NCBI GenBank assembly: GCA_029210585.1
Contig: JARGFP010000023.1
Span: 1 to 64,000 of the forward strand
From: Bacteroidales bacterium
GTDB taxonomy: Bacteria; Bacteroidota; Bacteroidia; Bacteroidales; GCA-2748055
Length of the DNA stretch: 64,000 bases
Reading direction: 5' to 3'
The notes beneath the pieces were generated by a model, which worked only from the letters and a program-made list of their open reading frames with translations, ran no database searches and was not told where the DNA came from. The position numbers and the translations under genes were made by a program. Numbering within the stretch: the stretch's first letter is position 1; each line of letters opens with the position of its first letter. Positions 57,932 to 64,000 of this stretch are shown here, one piece after another.

Positions 57932-60373
57932 ATGAGAAAGATCCTGTTCACCTGTACATTCGCCTGGGCACTGATCGCCAGTGTGCAGCCCCAACTGATT
58001 CCCGGTCCGGAGGTCAACCCCGACCTGGTTAACCAGCACTGGGATGCCTCCTGGGTATCCGTCCCTGGTGCATCTGCCTATGAGTATGGCATTTATTTTT
58101 TCAGGGACACCTTTGAACTTGAGGAGGTGCCGGGTACGTTCATCATCCATGTATCTGCCGACAACCGGTACAAATTGTATGTGAACGGGGAATGGATCGG
58201 GCTGGGACCGGCGCGCAGTGATGCCGACAACTGGATCTACGAGACGTACGATATTTCGGCATACCTGTCGGAAGGAACCAATGTAGTGGCAGCTGAAGTC
58301 TGGAACTTCGGCAAATACAAGCCTTGGGCCCAGATTTCCCTGTTCACGGGATTCATCATGCAGGGGAATGACAGCGCGGCTTCCATTCTGAATACACCGG
58401 GAACCTGGCGCTGCTACCAGTCAGAAGCCCATTCACCACTCGAAGTGGACAGCGACGTACTCGGGACATTTATCATTGTCGGACCGGGCGACCGTATTGA
58501 TGGTATGGCCTATCCCTGGGGATGGAAAGCGGCAGGCTATGATCACTCCGGCTGGGACAGTCCCATTGCAGGTTTCACCGGTGCACCCAGGGGTGTGGGC
58601 ACCGATATCACGCATGCCCTTATACCCCGCAACATCCCAGCCATGGAACTTACTCCACTGGAAGGTCCTGTGCTCAGGAGAACAAACAACCAGGTCCTTC
58701 CGGCAACAGGTAAGAATGCTTTCCGTAACCATACCGTCCCGGCAAATACCCGGCAAACGCTCCTGCTCGACCAGGGCGAACTTGTAACAGCCTACCCTGA
58801 ACTGATATTGTCGGGGGGAAGGAACGCTGCTGTTACCCTGACCTATGCCGAGGCATTGTTCGATGACCTGGGCAGAAAGCAGCATCGCGATGCAGTGCAG
58901 GGACTTTCGATCCGGGGCAACAAGGATGAAGTGATCAGTGACGGTATGGAGAACCGGAAATACACCACACTGTGGTTCAGGACGTTCCGATACATCCAGC
59001 TTGAAATACAAACACAGGAAGAACCGCTGACCATTCAATCACTGACCCCGGTATTTACGGCATATCCGTTTGAGGAAAAAGCCTGGTTCGAATCTGACCA
59101 GCAGAACCTGGAGCCATTGTGGGAAGCAGGATGGAGAACCTCCAGGCTCTGTGCCAATGAACTTTTTTACGACTGTCCCTATTACGAACAGATGCAATAT
59201 ATTGGCGACACACGCATCCAGGCGCTGATCACGCTCTATGTATCGGGTGATGACCGGCTGATGCGGAAAGCGATCAGCGATTTCCACCATTCGATCATGC
59301 CGGAGGGGCTTACCCTTAGCCGGTATCCCTCCGAACCGCGCCAGGTGATTCCCACCTATTCCCTTTTCTGGATATCAATGATCCATGATTACCTCTGGCA
59401 CCGGAACGATTACCTCTTTGCGGCCCAATACCTGGCAAATATACAGCATGTCCTGCAATGGTTTGAAAACAGGATCGACGATGCCACCGGGATGCTGGGG
59501 GGATTGCCCTACTGGCCCTTTGTGGACTGGACTGCAGCGTGGCCGTGGGACAACGAAAAACGGATCGGGGGTGTCCCGCCGGGTGGACAGGAGGGCCATT
59601 CAGCCATCATTACACTGCAATATGCCATGACACTTGACCAGGCAGCGGACATCTTCAGTTTTTTCGGTCTTGACGGACTATCGGCAGATTACACGCGGAT
59701 GGCGGATGCGCTGGTGAAGGCGACGATGCAACACTGCTGGGATGGGGAAAGGGGGCTGCTGGCCGACACACCAGCAAAAAATGAATTCAGCCAGCATGCC
59801 AACACCTTGGCGGTGCTTACCAATGCCGTGCCAAAGGCAGACCAGGCATTGCTCATGGAGCAGGTGACCAGGGATACATCGTTGATACAGGCTTCGCTCT
59901 ATTTCAGGTACTATGTAAACCGGGCGGCCATACATGCAGGACTTGGAAATAAATATATCTCCATGCTCGCACCATGGCACACCATGCTGGACCAGGGGCT
60001 CAGCACGCTGGCCGAGATCCCTGATACGGAGCATACCCGCTCCGATTGTCATGCCTGGAGCAGCAGCCCACTATACGAATTACTGGCAACGGTGGCCGGT
60101 ATACAGCCCGCCGGTCCTGGCTTTGAGTCTGTGATCATCGCACCGCATCCCGGGAGCCTCAAATGGATCAGGGCGGGGATGCCGCATTATTATGGTGAGA
60201 TCAGCCTCGACCTGGAATTCGGCGTGGACGGCTCAGTCCGGGGCACGGTTGTGGTTCCGCCGGGAATGAAAGGGGTGTTTGTGTGGGACCATCAGACCGT
60301 TGACCTGCAGGCTGGAAAGCAGCGGATATCCATCGATTCAATGGGATCAAAATTTAAATTCAATTCGCGATAG
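57932..60373 (+). CDS. GH78-like alpha-L-rhamnosidase (variant active-site motif)
   Basis: Secreted protein of 813 residues with an N-terminal signal peptide (FTCTFAWALIASVQ), rhamnosidase N-terminal sandwich (VSADNRYKLYVNGEWIGLGP), second beta domain, (alpha/alpha)6 barrel and C-terminal sandwich. The catalytic loop reads DCPYYEQMQYIGDTRIQ near 413 where the other GH78 in the window has DCPQRDERLGWMGDAQ. Asp, Glu and Asp survive, but the loop is one residue shorter. This variant is a recognised GH78 subgroup, so a rhamnosidase or related activity is likely. Confidence 0.88.
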   Translation: MRKILFTCTFAWALIASVQPQLIPGPEVNPDLVNQHWDASWVSVPGASAYEYGIYFFRDTFELEEVPGTFIIHVSADNRYKLYVNGEWIGLGPARSDADNWIYETYDISAYLSEGTNVVAAEVWNFGKYKPWAQISLFTGFIMQGNDSAASILNTPGTWRCYQSEAHSPLEVDSDVLGTFIIVGPGDRIDGMAYPWGWKAAGYDHSGWDSPIAGFTGAPRGVGTDITHALIPRNIPAMELTPLEGPVLRRTNNQVLPATGKNAFRNHTVPANTRQTLLLDQGELVTAYPELILSGGRNAAVTLTYAEALFDDLGRKQHRDAVQGLSIRGNKDEVISDGMENRKYTTLWFRTFRYIQLEIQTQEEPLTIQSLTPVFTAYPFEEKAWFESDQQNLEPLWEAGWRTSRLCANELFYDCPYYEQMQYIGDTRIQALITLYVSGDDRLMRKAISDFHHSIMPEGLTLSRYPSEPRQVIPTYSLFWISMIHDYLWHRNDYLFAAQYLANIQHVLQWFENRIDDATGMLGGLPYWPFVDWTAAWPWDNEKRIGGVPPGGQEGHSAIITLQYAMTLDQAADIFSFFGLDGLSADYTRMADALVKATMQHCWDGERGLLADTPAKNEFSQHANTLAVLTNAVPKADQALLMEQVTRDTSLIQASLYFRYYVNRAAIHAGLGNKYISMLAPWHTMLDQGLSTLAEIPDTEHTRSDCHAWSSSPLYELLATVAGIQPAGPGFESVIIAPHPGSLKWIRAGMPHYYGEISLDLEFGVDGSVRGTVVVPPGMKGVFVWDHQTVDLQAGKQRISIDSMGSKFKFNSR

Positions 60374-60447
60374 GTAGTGTTTTTTTACAATTTTATTACC
60401 TTTAGCGCTTCGGATCTGCCGGATCCATTACAAAATTAATTACCAGC

Positions 60448-60930
60448 ATGAATAAAAGATACAGTAATCCACAGCTGTGGATGTTGGTCGTATTGAGGGT
60501 TGCCATCGGTTGGCACCTGCTGTACGAAGGGATTGTCAAACTCATGAACCCCAACTGGTCCTCGGTGGGATACCTGATGGACTCCAAGGGATGGTTCGCG
60601 GGAATATTCCATGATATCGCCAGCAATCCGGGATTGCTCCAGGCCGTGGATTTCCTGAACATCTGGGGGCTCATCCTGATCGGTCTGGGCCTGGTGATGG
60701 GTGTGTTTACACGGGCAGCCACCATTGCAGGCATCGCACTGCTTGGGTTGTATTACCTTTCGCACCCGGCTTTGATCAATGCCAATTACGTGATTCCTTC
60801 AGATGGTAGTTATATTTTCGTCAACAAGAACCTGATCGAGATGCTGGCGCTGGGTGTGCTCCTGGTATTCCCTACGGGCCGTATCATTGGTATCGACAGG
60901 CTTATTTTCAGGAAAACTGCAGCACGTTAA
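60448..60930 (+). CDS. DoxX-family membrane protein
   Basis: Membrane protein of 160 residues with four hydrophobic segments (LRVAIGWHLLYEGIVKLMNP, GLILIGLGLVMGVFTRAATI, IAGIALLGLYYLSHPALI, LALGVLLVFPTGRIIGIDRL). This is the DoxX/TQO small-subunit-like family, thought to interact with quinones. It starts 12 bases upstream of the Gfo/Idh/MocA gene in the same operon, suggesting that it passes electrons from that oxidoreductase to the quinone pool, which is inference. TACCTTTA near 60400 is a 7/8 -7 element. Confidence 0.88.
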   Translation: MNKRYSNPQLWMLVVLRVAIGWHLLYEGIVKLMNPNWSSVGYLMDSKGWFAGIFHDIASNPGLLQAVDFLNIWGLILIGLGLVMGVFTRAATIAGIALLGLYYLSHPALINANYVIPSDGSYIFVNKNLIEMLALGVLLVFPTGRIIGIDRLIFRKTAAR

Positions 60931-60942
60931 GAAGACAAGACA

Positions 60943-62535
60943 ATGAAAAACAATCAACAGGACCACAATAACAAGAAAAAAATTGACCGCAGGGATCTGC
61001 TGAAAGGAATGGCCACCGTTCCCGTTCTCGGGGCCCTGGCATATGGGGTCTGGAGGAAAAACAAACTGGACCATTACAGGAACCACCAGTTGCGGCAGGA
61101 ACTGAATATGAGCAGTGTAATGCCCGCTGAAGCAAAGAAGGTTTGGGACGGTGAGCCCCTTCGCCTGGGCATCATCGGCTACGGAATACGCGGGAAGCAG
61201 TTACTGAAGGGAGCTGGTTTCGCTATGCCCTCCCTGCTCCAGAACTGGAAAGAACAAGCGGAGCAGAACAGCGATGACAAGCGCTATGCTGAATTCAAGG
61301 AACAAGACGACCTCAATGTGGTTGTCAACGGAGTATGCGACCTGTTCAGTGTAAGAGTGGATGAAGCTGCGGAAGCTGCCTCCAACATACACCGCGAAGG
61401 CACAGATGGCTCTTACGGGCCACAGCCCAGGAAATATAAAAATTACCAGGACCTGTTACAGGCGCCTGATATTGATGCTGTGATCATCGCATCACCCGAC
61501 CACTGGCACGCGCGCATAGCCATCGATGCTGCGCGGGCAGGAAAGCATGTGTATGTTGAAAAGGGCCTTGCCAGGCATGTGGAAGAGGTGTTTGCCATCA
61601 GGCAGGCAATCAGGGAAACCGGCGTGGTGTTCCAGCTGGGTCACCAGGGAAGGCAGACGGACAGTTATTTAAAAGCTGCCGAAGCGATTGAAAAAGGATT
61701 GGTGGGGGACATCAACCTGATTGAAGTATGCACCAACAGGAACTCTCCCAATGGCGCATGGGTGTACCCGATTGACCAGCGGGGAACCCGGGAAACCATT
61801 GACTGGAAGATGTTTGAAGAACCTTGCGAGGAAAAGCATCCCTTCAGCCCGGAACGGTTTTTCCGATGGCGGTGCTGGTGGGATTACGGAACAGGGCTCT
61901 CAGGCGACCTGCTTACGCACGAATACGATGCCATCAACCAGATTGTGAAGATGGGAATCCCAGCATCTGCAGTATCCTCGGGTGGCGTATATTTTTATGA
62001 AAAGCCGGAACACTTTGTGGACGAAGTGCGGGAAGTGCCGGATGTATGGAACACCGTGATGGAGTATCCCGACAGGAATTTCTCGCTGTTATACAGTGCT
62101 ACCCTGGCCAACAACAGGGATCGTGGCAAAGTGATCATGGGGCATGATGGTCACATGGAACTGGGGAATAACCTGAGCATTTTTGCTTGCCAGGAAAGTA
62201 CCAGGTACAAAGATAAGATCGAGCGCGGACTCATTGATCCGGCCACCCCGATCTACTCGTATATCCCGGGAAGGAAGGATGTGGATGCTGTGGCAACAGC
62301 CACGGAACAATACTTTGCAGGCAGGGGATTGCTCTATACATACCGCGGCGGAAGAAGGATGGATACAACGCACCTGCATATTGCTGAATGGATCCAGGCC
62401 ATCAGGGAGAACAGGCAACCCAGCTGCGATATCGACCAGGCCTTTGAAGAAGGGATTACTGCCGCAATGGCTACGATATCCTACAGGGAAAACCGCAAAG
62501 TCTTCTGGGACCGCGATAAAGAGGAAATTTCCTGA
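60943..62535 (+). CDS. Gfo/Idh/MocA-family oxidoreductase with Tat-type signal
   Basis: NAD(P)-dependent oxidoreductase of 530 residues with a twin-arginine leader (DRRDLLKGMATVPVLGALAY), so it is probably exported folded with its cofactor. The Rossmann motif LGIIGYGIRGKQLLKGAG is near residue 76. The usual Glu-Lys-Pro motif reads YVEKGLARHVEE near 205, with Gly replacing Pro. The C-terminal alpha/beta domain contains RCWWDYGTGLSGDLLTHEYD. It resembles the sugar-oxidising and GH109-like members of Bacteroidota. Its neighbours DoxX (upstream) and DUF1080 (downstream, opposite strand) suggest a 3-keto-glycoside pathway. Confidence 0.88.
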   Translation: MKNNQQDHNNKKKIDRRDLLKGMATVPVLGALAYGVWRKNKLDHYRNHQLRQELNMSSVMPAEAKKVWDGEPLRLGIIGYGIRGKQLLKGAGFAMPSLLQNWKEQAEQNSDDKRYAEFKEQDDLNVVVNGVCDLFSVRVDEAAEAASNIHREGTDGSYGPQPRKYKNYQDLLQAPDIDAVIIASPDHWHARIAIDAARAGKHVYVEKGLARHVEEVFAIRQAIRETGVVFQLGHQGRQTDSYLKAAEAIEKGLVGDINLIEVCTNRNSPNGAWVYPIDQRGTRETIDWKMFEEPCEEKHPFSPERFFRWRCWWDYGTGLSGDLLTHEYDAINQIVKMGIPASAVSSGGVYFYEKPEHFVDEVREVPDVWNTVMEYPDRNFSLLYSATLANNRDRGKVIMGHDGHMELGNNLSIFACQESTRYKDKIERGLIDPATPIYSYIPGRKDVDAVATATEQYFAGRGLLYTYRGGRRMDTTHLHIAEWIQAIRENRQPSCDIDQAFEEGITAAMATISYRENRKVFWDRDKEEIS

Positions 62536-62568
62536 AGCCTGAATGCTGCTTAACGCAGGTGTCAGCTC

Positions 62569-62790
62569 CCGTATACAATTCATCCATCAGGCGAATGGAT
62601 TGCCGTGGTCCTGCAGATTGTGTCAGGAAGGCAACAATCCTTTTACAGTTCGCTTATCCAGATGTTCCTGTAGCTGACCGGATTGCCGTGGTCCTGCAGA
62701 CGTGCCAGGAAGGCAACGAACCTTTTACAGCTCCCGTATCCAGATGTTCCTGTAGCTGACGGGATTGCCGTGATCCTGCAACATTATCGG
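62569..62790. repeat. 82-bp tandem triplication of the 3' end of the DUF1080 gene
   Basis: The segment GGATTGCCGTGGTCCTGCAG recurs at 62597, 62680 and (with one change) 62762, offsets of 83 and 82 bases. The copy from about 62723 is the true coding end (minus strand, NPVSYRNIWIREL then stop). The copy from 62641 retains nearly the same peptide sequence (NPVSYRNIWISEL then stop), and the one before is more divergent. The extra copies lie after the stop and are not translated with the gene. Confidence 0.9.
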
Positions 62791-63465
62791 CAGGCGTTCG
62801 GGATGGTGTTTGTATGTGTGTATACCAATAAAACTCGTCGTACCTTTAATCTCCACGTGGTTCTGCACCAATACACCATTATGCAGTACTGTAATTGTTG
62901 CCGGTGATTTCAAAGAGCCATCATCGTGAAATGAAGGTGCTTTCCAGATGATGTCATAGGTCTGCCAGACACCAGGTGGCCGGCACGCATTCACCAGCGG
63001 AATATGCTGCTTGTAGATCGATGCCGCCTGTCCGTTGGAATAGGTCCGGTTATGATAGCTGTCGAGTACCTGCACTTCGTATCTTTCCATCAGGAAAATA
63101 CCGCTGTTGCCCCTTCCCTGCCCTTCGCCGCTCACTGTTTCAGGGGTGCGCCATTCTACGTGCAGCTGGCAGTCCCCAAAATAATTCCTGGTGCGGATAC
63201 CGCCCGTATTTTTCTTCACAGTAAGGGTGCCATTGTCGAAATCCCATTTCACTTTCCCGCCTTTTGTCGATTCCCACATTGAGAGGTCGTTGTCTTTTCC
63301 GAGAAGTATGATGGCATCCGAGGGTGGTTGAGTTCCCTCTCCCGGGGTCACCACCACCGGTACCGGGTTCCATTTCTCAGTGGCCAGCGGGTCGGTGATC
63401 TCCTGCTGTGCAGTGAGGGCATAAACGCTGACCAGAAGGACAGCAATTGCAATCGTTTTTCTCAT
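62725..63465 (-). CDS. DUF1080 protein (3-keto-disaccharide hydrolase-like)
   Basis: Secreted protein of 246 residues with signal peptide (TIAIAVLLVSVYALTAQ) and one DUF1080 (concanavalin-like) domain: LGKDNDLSMWESTKGGKVKW, NYFGDCQLHVEWRTP, GRGNSGIFLMERYEVQVLDS, and YRNIWIREL at the end. Members are annotated as 3-keto-disaccharide hydrolases, acting on sugars first oxidised at C3. It is convergent with the Gfo/Idh/MocA gene, the type of enzyme that could perform that oxidation. Its 3' end is triplicated downstream. Confidence 0.9.
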   Translation of the reverse strand: MRKTIAIAVLLVSVYALTAQQEITDPLATEKWNPVPVVVTPGEGTQPPSDAIILLGKDNDLSMWESTKGGKVKWDFDNGTLTVKKNTGGIRTRNYFGDCQLHVEWRTPETVSGEGQGRGNSGIFLMERYEVQVLDSYHNRTYSNGQAASIYKQHIPLVNACRPPGVWQTYDIIWKAPSFHDDGSLKSPATITVLHNGVLVQNHVEIKGTTSFIGIHTYKHHPERLPIMLQDHGNPVSYRNIWIREL

Positions 63466-63580
63466 TTTTTTATGATGTTAAGTTATTATTAATACCAGGT
63501 AATACAACCAGGACTGTTAACCATGCAACTGGAGTTGAAATACCATTGGCACAGAAAGGCTAAAAATAATAAAAAGATGC

Positions 63581-64000
63581 TCATTCCGGAGTTTCCTGCA
63601 GTTCTTTATATTTTTCCCAAATGCTGAGCAGTTCCCTGGTGAGCTGCAATTCGGAACAGTGGTAATCGCAGGAAAGTTCCCGGTTCAGGAAGATCATGAA
63701 ATCCTCCAGTGCCTGATCTTTCAGACCGGTAACCTGTTGCAGGTTGGTGGGACCCAGCACCCGGTTGAAGCGATCGATCATTTCCTGGTCCCGCTGCAGC
63801 CGGAATGCCCGCCTGGCACCTTTTTCCTTTTTCGAGAGGTTGTAATAGATGAATGATACCGGGGAATTGATCAGGAAACCGGTACTTTTCAGTTTTTCCT
63901 CATCCATATCGAACGGGATCACCCCCGGATCCTGCTGCTGCAGTCCCAGCTTTTCACCAACCGTTTCCTGCACTCCCTGTCTTTGCACCTCTGCGATAAA
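63581..64000 (-). CDS. Unrecognised protein, partial (N-terminus outside window)
   Basis: The minus-strand frame is open from the window edge to a stop at 63581, about 139 codons, so only the C-terminal part is seen. It is mostly helical and charged (NLSKKEKGARRAFRLQRDQE, LQLTRELLSIWEKYKEL) with two cysteines in LSCDYHCSELQ. I cannot assign a family. The GTG at 63988 is internal to an open frame and not a supported start. Confidence 0.6.
   Translation of the reverse strand, partial: FIAEVQRQGVQETVGEKLGLQQQDPGVIPFDMDEEKLKSTGFLINSPVSFIYYNLSKKEKGARRAFRLQRDQEMIDRFNRVLGPTNLQQVTGLKDQALEDFMIFLNRELSCDYHCSELQLTRELLSIWEKYKELQETPE

Overview
This window comes from a member of the Bacteroidota, most likely an anaerobic or sediment-type Bacteroidales/Marinilabiliales relative. 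The evidence is the gene content: an LptD-like outer-membrane assembly protein beside an amidase and an MlaD-like protein, a DUF4293 protein, a ZapA/ZapB-like pair upstream of RNase Y, and many secreted or lipoprotein glycoside hydrolases. The promoters agree: many genes are preceded by the Bacteroidota -7 element TAnnTTTG, in several cases with TTTG about 19 bases further upstream. No insertion sequence, prophage, CRISPR array or rRNA was seen. There is one tRNA (Arg, anticodon ACG).

Bases 1-23030 are mostly housekeeping. They hold envelope genes (partial lptD, a SPOR-containing amidase, an MCE protein), dnaA with a DMT transporter and a YigZ protein, pyrBI behind a structured leader, a DUF4293/prohibitin pair, a nucleoside phosphorylase with a SirB1-like protein, a nucleotide-sugar epimerase, and the zapB-zapA-(6S-like RNA)-rny group. 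A tight M23 peptidase-anmK-alcohol dehydrogenase operon, a C69 dipeptidase, and rplS with tRNA-Arg complete this part. A well-supported but unannotated small RNA lies on the minus strand near 20190-20314.

Bases 23100-64000 are richer in accessory genes. Eight predicted secreted or lipid-anchored carbohydrate-active enzymes are scattered on both strands: GH51, GH127, GH2 beta-mannosidase, a GH106-like enzyme, a GH2 beta-galactosidase with an inserted LamG domain, two GH78 enzymes and a DUF1080 protein. Their predicted linkages (alpha- and beta-L-arabinofuranose, L-rhamnose, beta-galactose, beta-mannose) suggest degradation of pectin side chains, arabinogalactan or microbial exopolysaccharide. 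No SusC/SusD pair is present, so this is not a classical polysaccharide utilisation locus. Between them lie a dihydrouridine synthase, a pterin dehydratase, an acyl-CoA synthetase/GNAT-like/CrtI-like operon, NhaA, an RRM protein, a fatty acid desaturase and a DoxX-Gfo/Idh/MocA unit.

The most notable features without protein products are: the minus-strand sRNA with its UUAGU-rich repeats, the 6S-like RNA, the pyrBI leader with a 17-codon ORF, inverted-repeat divergent promoters at two loci, a 49-bp tandem repeat upstream of the LamG-containing galactosidase, an 82-bp triplication of the 3' end of the DUF1080 gene, and an endosialidase-chaperone pseudogene with a stop codon inside its signal peptide.
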